Numbered from the stretch's first letter, positions 11,746 through 20,260 are shown. The stretch is 64,000 nucleotides of DNA from Mucilaginibacter segetis (GCF_016522075.1 NZ_JAEHFW010000001.1:1736001-1800000); one strand, 5' to 3'. A program made the numbers and translations. The notes: generated by a model not told the origin, from the sequence alone.

Positions 11746-14700
11746 TTATTCTTTTACTTCCAGTACATCCAGTTTACCGTGCTTTTTAAGCTCATACTCT
11801 TTTACCATCAAAAAAATGAGTGGCGTAACCAACAAAATATGTGTAGAAGAGGTAAGCACACCACCGATCATGGGTAACACGATAGGGCGCATTACATCAC
11901 TACCGGTACCTGTTGCCCACAATATGGGAACGAGACCAAAAAGAGCCACGCAAACGGTCATGAGCTTGGGCCGCAAGCGTTTTACTGCACCATTCATTAC
12001 ATAAGTGCGCAGATCGGCCCGGGTAATGGTTTCTGCGGAGTTGCCTTTAAGAGCCACCAGTTGCTGCATGGCATCGTTAAGATAAATCACCATCACGATA
12101 CCCGTTTCTACTGCGATGCCAAACAAAGCGATAAAACCCACTGCCACAGCTACGGATAAATGCACGCCGAAGAAGTAGACCATATATGCGCCGCCAATGA
12201 GGGCGAAGGGGATGCTGATGAGACTGAAAAAAGCTTCGCGTACCGAATGGAAGGCCAGGTAAAGGCACCCAAAAATGATAAGCAACACAATGGGTAAGAT
12301 AAACCTGAGTGTACCTTCCGCGCGAATCATGTTTTCATACTGCCCGCTCCATTCAAAATAATAGCCCTGTGGCAAATCTTTAATCAAGCTGTTCAGCTTT
12401 TCCTGTGCGTCTTTCACCGTACTGCCCAGATCGCGCCCGCGTACATTGAACAGCACGGTGCCGCGCAACTGCGCATTTTCTGATTGTATCATGGCCGGCC
12501 CGTCGCTGATGTTTATATCGGCCACTGATGACAGCGGCACCGGCCCAAAACCGGGCGTTTGCACCAGCGTACGTTTGATGGCCGCCAGGTTATCACGGTA
12601 ATCCTGCGCAAAACGGGCGTTCACGCTAAAGCGCTGCCGCCCCTCTACCGTAGTGGTCAGGTTAACGCCTCCTAATGCACTTTCCACCACCTCGTTCACA
12701 TCATCAATACTCAGGCCGTACCGGCTGATGGCTTCTTTGTTTACTACAATATCCAGGTACCTGCCGCCGTTAATCGGTTCGGCATACAGGTCTTTCACAC
12801 CATCAATACCCTGCAAGGCATCTTTCACTTTTTCGCAAAGTGCGTTGATGCTGTCCAGGTTCTGCCCGTAAACCTTCAAACCCACATCGGTACGGATGCC
12901 GGTAGACAGCATATTGATGCGATTGATGATGGGCTGGGTCCAGCCATTTACTACGCCTGGTATCTGTAGTTTGGCATTCAGTTCATTCACAATATCTTCT
13001 TTAGTGATGCCTTTACGCCATTGATCGCGTGGTTTAAGTAAGATGATGCTTTCCGTCATACTCAGCGGCGCATTGTCCGTTGCGGTATTGGCTCTCCCTG
13101 CTTTGCCCAGCACATCAGCTACTTCGGGCTGGCTTTTTATGATTTTATCCTGCACCTGCAATAGTTGCTTCGCCTGGGTGTTAGAAATATCCGGCTGCGT
13201 AACCGGCATAAACAGGATGGAGCCTTCATCAAGCGGCGGCATAAACTCGCTGCCAAGGCTTAACAATAGGGGTATACTCACCAGCAATGCAATCAGGTTA
13301 ATAGCAAGAGTGGTTTTGCGCCAGCGCAGGCACCAGTTGAGTAAGGGATGATATATTTTTTCAAGGGCACGATTGAGCGGGTTTTCTGTTTCACTGCGCA
13401 GCTTCCCTTTCAGAAAGAACGAAATGAGCACCGGTGCCAGCGTAACAGCCAGCACCGCATCAACACCCAGGATAAAGGTTTTGGTCCAGGCTAAGGGACC
13501 AAATAGCTTACCCTCCTGACCGCTCAGCATAAATACCGGCAAGAACGAAGTGACGATGATAAGCGTTGAGAAAAACACACCGCGACCCACCTGCTTGCAG
13601 GAACGTTCAATAATAGCCAGACGATCATTTTTCCCGACAGGCCCTGCCAGCGCAAGGCTGCGGTGCGCATTTTCGGCCATTACAATGCCGTTATCCACAA
13701 TAACACCTATGGCCAGCGCAATACCTGTTAATGACATGATGTTGGAGCTGATGCCAAAGGCATTTAGCAGGATAAAACTCGTGGCTACAGTAATAGGTAT
13801 CTGGATGATAATGCTGAGCGCGCTGCGCCAACTGAACAGAAACAAAAGCACAATGAGCGATACGGTAATCATTTCTTCGATCAGCGTGTGCTTTACTGAT
13901 GCTACCGCATGCCCCACCAGTTCGCTCCGGTCATAATCGATATGAAATTTTACGCCGGAGGGCAGTCCTTTCTGGATATCAGCCATTTTTGCTTTTACCC
14001 CGGCAATTACTTTTTCGGCATTTTCGCCATAGCGCATCACCACAATACCGCCTACCGCTTCGCCGTTGCCATTACGGTCAAAAATACCCAGGCGCTGGTC
14101 GCCGCCCATCTGTACGGTGGCGATATCTTTGATCAGTACAGGAATAGTGTTAACTACGCCAACGCTGATGTTTTCTACGTCGCTCAGGTTTTTAATGTAA
14201 CCCAACCCGCGTACAATATAGCCGGTTCCATTCATCTCAAATTTTCGGCCGCCAACATCATTATTGTTACTTTTGATGGCGCGCAACACCCGCGATAACG
14301 GGATTTTATAATAGTCGAGTTTATGCGGATCAATATTTACCTGATACTGCTTCTCGAAGCCGCCAAATGAAGCCACTTCGCTTACGCCCGGTACGGTTTG
14401 CAGGCCAAGTTTAATATACCAGTCCTGTAAGGCGCGTTGTTCGCCCAGATTCATACCTTTTACATCCAGCGTGTACCATAACACATGCCCCACACCGGTA
14501 CCATCAGGCCCCAAAGTGGGGGTAACGCCCTGCGGCAACAGGCGCTGGGCATAGTTCAGGCGCTCTAAAACGCGGGTTCGTGCCCAGTACACATCGGCTT
14601 TATCTTTAAAAACCACATAAACAAAGCTCATCCCGAACATGGAGGTACCCCTAATGGTTTTTACATCAGGAATACCCTGCAGATTACTCACCAACGGATA

Positions 14701-14898
14701 AGTCACCTGGTCTTCCATCAGTTGGGGGCTCCGCCCCGGCCACTCGGTAAACACGATCACTTGGTTCTCTGAAAGATCCGGTATGGCATCCACCGGGTTT
14801 TGCTGTACGGCAAACACGCCCCAGCCAAACAGGCCGATAGCAAGCAGCAAGACCAGGTACCTGTTTTTTAAAGACAGGCTGATGAGCTGACTGATCAT
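11746..14898 (-). CDS. cusA: CusA-type heavy-metal RND efflux pump
   Basis: A full-length 1050-residue RND permease with the expected twelve membrane helices and two large periplasmic loops. Helix 4 carries the proton-relay segment IALAIGVIVDNGIVMAEN, and the last helices repeat the RLRPKLMTV pattern of the heavy-metal branch. It would export Cu+/Ag+ from periplasm or cytoplasm to the outside using the proton gradient, working with the CusC and CusB genes that follow. The ATG overlaps the stop of the small metal-binding lipoprotein gene (ATGA), so the two are probably coupled. Copper/silver specificity is inferred from neighbours (CopA, CPxCGM modules). Confidence 0.93.
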   Translation of the reverse strand: MISQLISLSLKNRYLVLLLAIGLFGWGVFAVQQNPVDAIPDLSENQVIVFTEWPGRSPQLMEDQVTYPLVSNLQGIPDVKTIRGTSMFGMSFVYVVFKDKADVYWARTRVLERLNYAQRLLPQGVTPTLGPDGTGVGHVLWYTLDVKGMNLGEQRALQDWYIKLGLQTVPGVSEVASFGGFEKQYQVNIDPHKLDYYKIPLSRVLRAIKSNNNDVGGRKFEMNGTGYIVRGLGYIKNLSDVENISVGVVNTIPVLIKDIATVQMGGDQRLGIFDRNGNGEAVGGIVVMRYGENAEKVIAGVKAKMADIQKGLPSGVKFHIDYDRSELVGHAVASVKHTLIEEMITVSLIVLLFLFSWRSALSIIIQIPITVATSFILLNAFGISSNIMSLTGIALAIGVIVDNGIVMAENAHRSLALAGPVGKNDRLAIIERSCKQVGRGVFFSTLIIVTSFLPVFMLSGQEGKLFGPLAWTKTFILGVDAVLAVTLAPVLISFFLKGKLRSETENPLNRALEKIYHPLLNWCLRWRKTTLAINLIALLVSIPLLLSLGSEFMPPLDEGSILFMPVTQPDISNTQAKQLLQVQDKIIKSQPEVADVLGKAGRANTATDNAPLSMTESIILLKPRDQWRKGITKEDIVNELNAKLQIPGVVNGWTQPIINRINMLSTGIRTDVGLKVYGQNLDSINALCEKVKDALQGIDGVKDLYAEPINGGRYLDIVVNKEAISRYGLSIDDVNEVVESALGGVNLTTTVEGRQRFSVNARFAQDYRDNLAAIKRTLVQTPGFGPVPLSSVADINISDGPAMIQSENAQLRGTVLFNVRGRDLGSTVKDAQEKLNSLIKDLPQGYYFEWSGQYENMIRAEGTLRFILPIVLLIIFGCLYLAFHSVREAFFSLISIPFALIGGAYMVYFFGVHLSVAVAVGFIALFGIAVETGIVMVIYLNDAMQQLVALKGNSAETITRADLRTYVMNGAVKRLRPKLMTVCVALFGLVPILWATGTGSDVMRPIVLPMIGGVLTSSTHILLVTPLIFLMVKEYELKKHGKLDVLEVKE

Positions 14899-15104
14899 TT
14901 GTTATCCGTTTTTTCAACCAGCGTCATGCCGCATTTTGGGCACTTGCCAGGCTTATTGCTCAACACTTCCGGGTGCATGGTGCACGTGTACTGCATGGTG
15001 GCCGTCTTTTTGGCGGTTGTATCGGTATTGGTTTTATTAGCGGTATTACTGCCACAGGCAGAAAACAAGATGGCAGCAGTAGCCATCAGCATAATCTTTT
15101 TCAT
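14895..15104 (-). CDS. Small lipoprotein with CPxCGM heavy-metal-binding module
   Basis: A 69-residue protein with a lipoprotein signal (FSACGS, Cys17), a Thr/Lys-rich linker, and one metal-binding module (YTCTMHPEV..CPKCGM) filling the C-terminal half. It is a free-standing version of the module fused to the CusB proteins and CopA downstream. It is probably a periplasmic copper/silver chaperone or buffer. It is the first gene of the cus operon and overlaps CusA by 4 bases. A palindromic site lies about 60 bases upstream. Confidence 0.85.
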   Translation of the reverse strand: MKKIMLMATAAILFSACGSNTANKTNTDTTAKKTATMQYTCTMHPEVLSNKPGKCPKCGMTLVEKTDNK

Positions 15105-15164
15105 GTTTTAATAAAAAATAAGCGTAAATGGATGGTATAAGGCAATCAGCCGAATACGGTTATC

Positions 15165-15192
15165 TTGAATGTGTAAATTGATACGCATTCAA
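15165..15192. promoter_or_regulatory. 28-bp near-perfect palindrome upstream of the copper operon
   Basis: Two 11-base arms (TTGAATGTGTA and TACGCATTCAA) separated by 6 bases match as inverted repeats with a single mismatch. The site sits between the stop of the HYC_CC_PP gene and the start of the metal-binding lipoprotein gene, where the promoter of the cus operon is expected. Its size and symmetry fit an operator for a dimeric regulator. No regulator gene for it is recognisable next door. Confidence 0.5.
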
Positions 15193-15220
15193 TTGCCCGG
15201 GAAGGCAGCAAGAAAAGAAA

Positions 15221-15625
15221 TCAGATACGGTAATTGCAGTTGAGCAGGTAGACAGGGGGGCAAGATAGCTGCGGTGGCGCATGGGCGTATAGGGTCGGCG
15301 CTGCCGCCATCGCCGCAGCGATATTCAGGAACTCAAATTTCTGCGCAGGTACCGCCACCGCCAGGCCAATGACCTTAAAGGCCGTTTCAGTTGCACCAAA
15401 ATGACGGTCTTTTAATTTGAATACCTGGTGGGTGGTCTGGCAACAGTCTTTGCCTTTAAGTTGTTGCCCGTTTAAAGGAAGGGAAGCATGAGCCCGGCTA
15501 TCACCCTCTCCCAGTGTAAACGTGGTCGAGGCCAGTCTACCGCAGCAGTAAAACTGCGCTGCAGACACCCCCGTGGCCGAAAGTACGTAAATAAGGGTAA
15601 ACAAAAGGGCGAACACTCGCTTCAT
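15221..15625 (-). CDS. HYC_CC_PP family protein
   Basis: A 134-residue secreted protein with a signal peptide ending near VSAAQ (about residue 23), immediately followed by FYCCG, a second pair DCC near residue 60, and HAPPQ near residue 115. These three landmarks define the Bacteroidota HYC_CC_PP family, which is commonly found beside copper or other metal efflux genes. Biochemical function is unknown; the Cys pairs suggest metal or redox chemistry in the periplasm. A TAnnTTTG element lies only 4 bases before the ATG, so the transcript may be leaderless. Confidence 0.75.
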   Translation of the reverse strand: MKRVFALLFTLIYVLSATGVSAAQFYCCGRLASTTFTLGEGDSRAHASLPLNGQQLKGKDCCQTTHQVFKLKDRHFGATETAFKVIGLAVAVPAQKFEFLNIAAAMAAAPTLYAHAPPQLSCPPVYLLNCNYRI

Positions 15626-15629
15626 CCGA

Positions 15630-15637
15630 CAAAAGTA
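15630..15637 (-). promoter_or_regulatory. -7 promoter element (TACTTTTG) for the HYC_CC_PP gene
   Basis: The Bacteroidetes -7 consensus TAnnTTTG reads on the minus strand directly before the start codon at 15625. No good TTG -33 element was found at the usual distance, so this is tentative. Confidence 0.4.
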
Positions 15638-15727
15638 ATAGTTTTTGAAATAAATAATATGACTGTGGTCATTTTAGCAGCTGACCAGCAAAATAAAGTG
15701 AAAAAAGATGCAGAATTATCGCCTGCC

Positions 15728-16921
15728 TTAATTCAGCGGCAAAGTGAACCAGAAGCTGCTGCCCCTACCGATTTCGCTTTCTACGCCCAGCTCTCCGCCA
15801 TGCTGACGAATGATCTCGGAAATAATGTACAGCCCCAGACCAAGTCCGGACGTACGCTGATTTTCTGAACGGTAATAGCGCTCGAAGATATGCGGCAGCT
15901 TATTGGCAGGGATACCGGGCCCCTCGTCCCGAACGCTGACGCGTGCCCTATGATCCTGACAGCTCAAACTGATATAAATATGGTAGGATGTCGGCGCATA
16001 TTTGATCGCGTTATTAACGAGGTTTACGATGACCTGCTCAATCTTTTGTTCATCGGCGAATACCTCCAGCTCTTTCTTACCCTCCAGTTGGATTTGGTAA
16101 CGGCCTTCCAGATGAATATGGGCGCAGCAATCTTCGATAAGCTGGCCGATGCGGAAACGGCTACGGTTCAGCGGCAGGTTACCGGTAGCAATCCGGCGGA
16201 CGTTCAGCAGATCGGTAACGAGACGGTTGAGCTTCTGCAAGCTGCGGCTGGCCTGTGCCAGCATTTTTCCAAAAGGCGTGGTCTTATCGGGCTGCAGCCG
16301 GTCCAATAATTGCAGGGACGCGGTGAGACTGGTTAACGGCGTTTTCAGTTCATGGCTGGCGACGCTCAGGAAAGCATCTTTTTCCTCGGCCAATTGCTTT
16401 TGCGCTTCCACTTCATTCATCGCAGCCAGGCGCAGTTCCATCTGCTCCATCACCACGCGCGATAGCGTTTCCAATACCTTGCGGTCGTTCGTGCTGAACG
16501 TTCGTGGCCTGAAGTCAGCGATACAGATCGTACCGATCAAATAGCCGTCCGGCGATTCCAGCGGGGCGCCGGCATAAAAGCGCACACCTTGCTTCACCGG
16601 TACGCTGTCCGCTACCTGCGGTGCCTTCAATGCATCTTCAAAAACCATGACGCCCGGGCTCATGATGGCCAGGGCGCAAAGGCTTTCACCACGTTCGGCG
16701 CAGCGCACTTTACCGACACCTACGGTAGATTTGAAAAAGACAGTATCCGAACCTACCAGTGAGATCAGGGCGACGGACGTCTGAAAGGTGGCCGCCGCCA
16801 GCAATGTCATGTTATCAAATACCGTTTCCGCCGGCGTATCAAATAGGCGGTAACGTGCCATAGCGGCCACACGCTCGGGGTCATTACCGGGTACGATATC
16901 AATAGCGAAACTGTTTTTCAC
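15728..16921 (-). CDS. GAF-domain sensor histidine kinase
   Basis: A 397-residue kinase without membrane segments or signal peptide. Residues about 15-165 form a GAF domain of the type found in soluble Bacteroidota kinases (starts ERVAAMARYRLFDTPAE). A HisKA domain follows with the phospho-acceptor in SHELKTPL (about residue 190), then a HATPase_c domain with the N-box (NLVNNAIKYAP), DEGPGIP and GLGLGLYI motifs. It probably senses a small cytosolic ligand or redox state. A receiver-only protein gene lies just upstream on the same strand and is a likely partner. There is no DNA-binding output in the pair. Confidence 0.9.
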   Translation of the reverse strand: MKNSFAIDIVPGNDPERVAAMARYRLFDTPAETVFDNMTLLAAATFQTSVALISLVGSDTVFFKSTVGVGKVRCAERGESLCALAIMSPGVMVFEDALKAPQVADSVPVKQGVRFYAGAPLESPDGYLIGTICIADFRPRTFSTNDRKVLETLSRVVMEQMELRLAAMNEVEAQKQLAEEKDAFLSVASHELKTPLTSLTASLQLLDRLQPDKTTPFGKMLAQASRSLQKLNRLVTDLLNVRRIATGNLPLNRSRFRIGQLIEDCCAHIHLEGRYQIQLEGKKELEVFADEQKIEQVIVNLVNNAIKYAPTSYHIYISLSCQDHRARVSVRDEGPGIPANKLPHIFERYYRSENQRTSGLGLGLYIISEIIRQHGGELGVESEIGRGSSFWFTLPLN

Positions 16922-16979
16922 AACTGCGTTTTAAAATTAAGATAAGATATAACACCCGGGCGCACGAATTGTTCAGGAG

Positions 16980-17339
16980 CTAAGATTCCGGGATAAATCC
17001 GCGCAGAATTCGGAAAAGGTCGTCCAGGTTGAAAGGTTTAGCTATATAGCCATCAAACCCGACTGTGCGGTAAACCTCGCTGATATCGCTGTTACAGCTT
17101 AAGGCCAACACCGGCAGCGCCGGATAACGCTGTTTAATCTCGCTACACAGGCAGGCGCTGTCCTTGTCGCTCAGTACGTAATCAAGCATAATGGCGTGGG
17201 GCTGCGCTTGCCCGATCAGTTCCAGGACATCGGGCCCGCTTTCGCTTAACGCATAGACCCGAAAGCCTTCCTGTTTTAGCACGGCATATAAAACATCTGA
17301 TATTTCGGGATCGGTTTCCTGTATGATAACGGTTTCCAT
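16980..17339 (-). CDS. Single-domain response regulator (REC only)
   Basis: A receiver domain of about 119 residues from the ATG at 17339 (METVIIQE). Acidic residues near the N-terminus, the phospho-acceptor Asp in IMLDYVL, and the conserved Lys in AKPFNL are all present. No output domain follows. An in-frame ATG at 17360 would add seven residues, but these precede the normal first beta strand. It sits 58 bases ahead of the GAF histidine kinase gene and probably acts as its phosphorylation partner or a phosphorelay shuttle. Confidence 0.85.
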   Translation of the reverse strand: METVIIQETDPEISDVLYAVLKQEGFRVYALSESGPDVLELIGQAQPHAIMLDYVLSDKDSACLCSEIKQRYPALPVLALSCNSDISEVYRTVGFDGYIAKPFNLDDLFRILRGFIPES

Positions 17340-17412
17340 GGTCAACATGTAAATAAACAAAACCCAATATCGTAAATATTGTTAACTAATAAGTAAACTA
17401 ATTTATTGTTTT

Positions 17413-17586
17413 ATGAGCACAAGAGGAAGCAAGGTGGAACGTCGTTCTGTATCAGATCAACCCCACGAACTCAATTATGAAGCGCGCAAGGATGGTGTTA
17501 ATAAAGACGTCATATCAACCGCCAAAAAGTCGGCGGGTTCCAATCAGCGCCAGGAGGTAGAAAAGCAACTTACTAAAGAAAAGTAG
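17413..17586 (+). CDS. DUF3606-like small protein
   Basis: A 57-residue basic protein. The part from QPHELNYEARKDGV to RQEVEKQL follows the DUF3606 pattern (helix with Glu-Leu-Tyr, a Val-rich turn, Gly/Ser, then a helix ending in a Val-x-x-x-Leu), though a Ser/Asn replaces parts of the usual core. DUF3606 proteins are short, widespread in soil and plant-associated bacteria, and of unknown function. It ends 7 bases before the next gene on the same strand and may be co-transcribed with it. Confidence 0.6.
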   Translation: MSTRGSKVERRSVSDQPHELNYEARKDGVNKDVISTAKKSAGSNQRQEVEKQLTKEK

Positions 17587-17593
17587 AAACACG

Positions 17594-18523
17594 ATGAAAG
17601 CAGCAAGGATACATGAATTCGGAAACACAGACGTGCTGGAATTGGAAGAAACGGAAAAACCGCAGCCCCAAGACCACGAGGTACGGATTAAAGTGCATGC
17701 CAGCTCCGTGAATCCGGTCGATCAGAAAATTATGGCTGGTGCGGCACAGCAAAGGTTTCCCACCCAATTTCCGTTAACCATCGGCTGGGACGTGTCTGGT
17801 GTGGTGGAGGCGGCCGGTAGTAAGGTCCGCAGATTTAGTATAGGCGACGAAGTGTACGGAAGGCCTTTTCCAACAAGGAACGGCGCTTTTGCCGAATACC
17901 TTGTTATGGAAGCCGACCAGCTGGCGCTCAAGCCGAAAAGCATTGACCATATTCATGCCGCAGCAGCTCCGCTCGCAGGACTCACCGCCTGGCAGGGCCT
18001 GTTTAAATTCGGCAAACTGGAAAAAGGCCAGCGGGTACTGATTCATGCAGCCTCTGGCGGTGTCGGCAGCTTTGCCGTACAGTTTGCCAAATGGAAAGGC
18101 GCCTATGTGATCGGCACGGGTTCGGCAGATAACCTGGCTTTCATTAAACAGATAGGAGCTGACGAAGCTATAGATTACCAGAACGAGCGTTTTGAGGAAA
18201 AGACCGGCGACATCGACCTGGTCTTCGACCTGATCGGTAAGGAGACCCAGCAGCGTTCCCTGCAGGTGATCAAGCCTGGCGGGCGCCTGGTGACCACGGT
18301 CATGCCCGAGTATAAAGAGGAGGCCAAAGCAAAGCATATCCAGTTGGAGGGCTTCACCGCCCAGTCTTACCCGGAAGACCTGGAACAGATCGCGGGTTTG
18401 ATCGACGAGGGCCTCATACAGCCCGTTATATCGGCAGTTTTTAATTTGGATGAAGCGAAGAAGGCCGAGGAAATGAACGCGCAGCATCATACCCGCGGCA
18501 AAATTGTGATCAAAGTAATTTAA
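17594..18523 (+). CDS. NADP-dependent quinone oxidoreductase / medium-chain alcohol dehydrogenase-like
   Basis: A 309-residue medium-chain reductase of the quinone-oxidoreductase branch. The N-terminal GroES-like fold contains SSVNPVDQKI and GWDVSGVVEAAG; the Rossmann part has HAASGGVGSFAVQFAK for NAD(P)H binding. No structural or catalytic zinc ligands are present. It would reduce quinones or enones with NADPH, protecting against electrophiles. It has a related but clearly different homologue at 50043-50984. Confidence 0.88.
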   Translation: MKAARIHEFGNTDVLELEETEKPQPQDHEVRIKVHASSVNPVDQKIMAGAAQQRFPTQFPLTIGWDVSGVVEAAGSKVRRFSIGDEVYGRPFPTRNGAFAEYLVMEADQLALKPKSIDHIHAAAAPLAGLTAWQGLFKFGKLEKGQRVLIHAASGGVGSFAVQFAKWKGAYVIGTGSADNLAFIKQIGADEAIDYQNERFEEKTGDIDLVFDLIGKETQQRSLQVIKPGGRLVTTVMPEYKEEAKAKHIQLEGFTAQSYPEDLEQIAGLIDEGLIQPVISAVFNLDEAKKAEEMNAQHHTRGKIVIKVI

Positions 18524-18528
18524 TATTT

Positions 18529-18678
18529 ATGATCAGGAAATTAAAATCTGGCAAATACCGGATCTACTCCAAAAAGGTAGACCCGGATACTCATAAACGC
18601 AAAAATCTGGGTACGTTCGATTCGAAGGAAGCGGCCCGGAAGCATGAAAAGGAAATTCAATATTTCAAACACCATTAA
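18529..18678 (+). CDS. Conserved 49-residue basic protein of unknown function
   Basis: An ATG-started frame 5 bases after the reductase stop. The peptide (starts MIRKLKSGKYRIYSKK, ends EKEIQYFKHH) resembles a small conserved protein seen in many stress gene clusters, with the pattern basic Tyr-rich strand, Gly-Thr-Phe turn (NLGTFDSKEAARKHE) and an amphipathic C-terminal helix. The middle resembles an AP2/Arm-type nucleic-acid-binding strand unit, but this is only a visual impression. Function unknown. Confidence 0.65.
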   Translation: MIRKLKSGKYRIYSKKVDPDTHKRKNLGTFDSKEAARKHEKEIQYFKHH

Positions 18679-18698
18679 ACATAGGCGACAGTATTCAT

Positions 18699-18923
18699 TC
18701 AAAATAAGCTCGACTGGTTCATACCCGGCGTAACATCCTTAAACGGGTATTTGCCCTTGATGTGCTTATTGAACCAGATACCTTTGACCATCGTGGCTTT
18801 GAACTGCCGGTACTCATTTTCCGGAACCCCCAGGTAATGGTACACCTTTCCCGAGTGATAGATGACTTCGAATATCTGCGTTCCGGCGTCGTAATGGTAA
18901 GATTTGATGACGGCAGAAGGCAT
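18699..18923 (-). CDS. KTSC-domain small protein
   Basis: From the ATG at 18923 the protein has 74 residues and matches the KTSC domain: a first strand around VIKSYHYD, a central FEVIYHSGKVYHYLGVP, and the C-terminal ATMVKGIWFNKHIKGKYPF. KTSC is a small domain, often free-standing or fused to lysyl-tRNA synthetase-like proteins, with no settled function. The start at 18923 lies one base before the stop codon of the preceding gene, so I prefer it to the longer frame. It is co-directional with the YdaT-like gene and probably in the same operon. Confidence 0.78.
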   Translation of the reverse strand: MPSAVIKSYHYDAGTQIFEVIYHSGKVYHYLGVPENEYRQFKATMVKGIWFNKHIKGKYPFKDVTPGMNQSSLF

Positions 18924-18924
18924 G

Positions 18925-19119
18925 TCATTTTTCGTTTTTGGGAATTTCTTCCGGGTGATGTTCAAAATGCTTGCGCGCCTGTTTCAGGCCGGTGGCGATG
19001 GCTTCACCTTCGTTACCGGTAGTTTTTAAGACTTCATTAGCGATCTCGGTCGCTTTATCCCGAAGATATTTCGGTTGGTTCTTGTAAGATGGCGGGTAAT
19101 CGCCGTTATACCAGGGCAT
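18925..19119 (-). CDS. YdaT-like small stress protein (DUF2188/ChaB-type N-terminal module)
   Basis: A 64-residue protein beginning MPWYNGDYPPSYKNQP, a start shared with YdaT-type general stress proteins, followed by a helical segment (DKATEIANEVL) and a Gly-Glu-Ala-Ile-Ala helix turn. The C-terminus is charged. A strong Shine-Dalgarno (AGGAGGA) lies just before the ATG, unusual for Bacteroidota, suggesting efficient translation. Function unknown; general stress role is inferred from relatives and from the surrounding stress genes. Confidence 0.6.
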   Translation of the reverse strand: MPWYNGDYPPSYKNQPKYLRDKATEIANEVLKTTGNEGEAIATGLKQARKHFEHHPEEIPKNEK

Positions 19120-19170
19120 GATTCCTCCTTTTTTTATAAAACCAGGACAGCGCTTTTCTGTTTAGCTTGC

Positions 19171-19557
19171 ATGGAAAATATAACGACACCGGGGCCGACC
19201 CGCTATTCAGATATAGAATTAGAAGAATTCAGGCAACTGATCCAAAACAAGCTGGATATTGCCCGTGACGAATTCGCCGAGCTGAGTGCCGTACTCAATG
19301 GCAGCAACAGCAACGATGACAACAGCGGCGCTTATGCCACGATGGAAGATGGCGCGGCGACCCTGGAAAAAGAAACCGTTTACCAGATGGCGGCCCGGCA
19401 AAAGAAGTTTATGGAACAGTTGGAAGCCGCTTTGGTAAGGATCGGCAATAAAACTTATGGCATTTGCCGCGCTACGGGGAAACTGATCCAAAAAGAGCGG
19501 CTGATGGCCGTACCACATACTACGTTGAGCATGGAAGCAAAATTGCGGCAGAATTGA
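19171..19557 (+). CDS. TraR/DksA-family protein with degenerate zinc finger
   Basis: A 128-residue protein from the ATG at 19171. A coiled-coil hairpin (about residues 18-85) carries acidic residues at its tip region, and the C-terminal part reads YGICRATGKLIQKERLMAVPHT, the usual position of the C4 zinc finger. Only one cysteine remains, so zinc is unlikely to be bound; such cysteine-poor DksA relatives are common in Bacteroidota. It may act at the RNA polymerase secondary channel in stress control. The longer frame from 19075 runs through the promoter side of the divergent YdaT-like gene and is not preferred. Confidence 0.82.
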   Translation: MENITTPGPTRYSDIELEEFRQLIQNKLDIARDEFAELSAVLNGSNSNDDNSGAYATMEDGAATLEKETVYQMAARQKKFMEQLEAALVRIGNKTYGICRATGKLIQKERLMAVPHTTLSMEAKLRQN

Positions 19558-19564
19558 CACCCGG

Positions 19565-20215
19565 CTAGCTTTCTTGTTTGGCTTTTTCTTCGGCCGCCAG
19601 CAGGTTGGTGCCGATGGGATTATCCCTTAACAATTGCGCAAACCAGGCCAGGTTCTCGGTCATATAACGCAAGCTCTTATTGGTGTACAGATAGCGTTCA
19701 CCACCGGCTTCCACATAATCCTGCTCGCCGCCGGCCATGCCGACCCAGTAAGCATTTACATTTGGCGGGATGGTAAAGCCCACTTCCTGCAAGGACCAAA
19801 GTGCCTGTGCGGCGCAGCTGTGCGCGCCATCCTCGTTACCGGTCACCAGACAGCCCGCCACTTTATTGTAGGGCATAAATTGCCCCGTTTTTTCATCAAT
19901 CAAGTTTTCGTCCCGAAAAATGGCGTCCAGACGTTCGATCACCTTTTGGGCGGTGGAGGCCAGGTGTCCCATCCAGATGGGTGTGGCCATGACGAAGATA
20001 TTACAGGCCCTGATCTTTTCGAGGATCAGCGGCCATTCATCGCCTTCGCCTTCATCAGATGTATTGCCAGTCAGTACATGATAATCATTGAGCCGGATAA
20101 TCTCGGTTTCGATGCCTTTCGCTTCCAGTTGCTGTGCCGCTTTTTTGGCCAGCGCTTCTGTATTGGAAAACCTCGGCGCACGCTTCAGTGTACAGTTGAT
20201 CAATAATGCTTTCAT
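19565..20215 (-). CDS. Flavodoxin-family NAD(P)H-dependent oxidoreductase
   Basis: A 216-residue flavoprotein of the NADPH-dependent FMN reductase/flavodoxin fold. It begins MKALLINCTLKRAPRFSNTEA, the FMN phosphate loop region, and has MATPIWMGHLASTAQKVIERLDA, the conserved Pro-Trp/Tyr-flavin loop. It would reduce quinones, nitro or azo compounds. It converges with the TraR gene and shares the strand of the DUF2383 gene, from which it is separated by a terminator-like hairpin. Confidence 0.85.
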   Translation of the reverse strand: MKALLINCTLKRAPRFSNTEALAKKAAQQLEAKGIETEIIRLNDYHVLTGNTSDEGEGDEWPLILEKIRACNIFVMATPIWMGHLASTAQKVIERLDAIFRDENLIDEKTGQFMPYNKVAGCLVTGNEDGAHSCAAQALWSLQEVGFTIPPNVNAYWVGMAGGEQDYVEAGGERYLYTNKSLRYMTENLAWFAQLLRDNPIGTNLLAAEEKAKQES

Positions 20216-20227
20216 AGTTAAACGGTA

Positions 20228-20247
20228 AAGCCGCCCGGAGGCGGCTT
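20228..20247 (-). terminator. Hairpin terminator after the DUF2383 gene
   Basis: Perfect 8-bp stem (AAGCCGCC / GGCGGCTT) with a 4-base loop, located between the DUF2383 stop and the flavodoxin gene start. A run of T precedes and a short T run follows on the minus strand, so it is a plausible intrinsic terminator. Confidence 0.6.
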
Positions 20248-20260
20248 AAAAAAAATAGAC

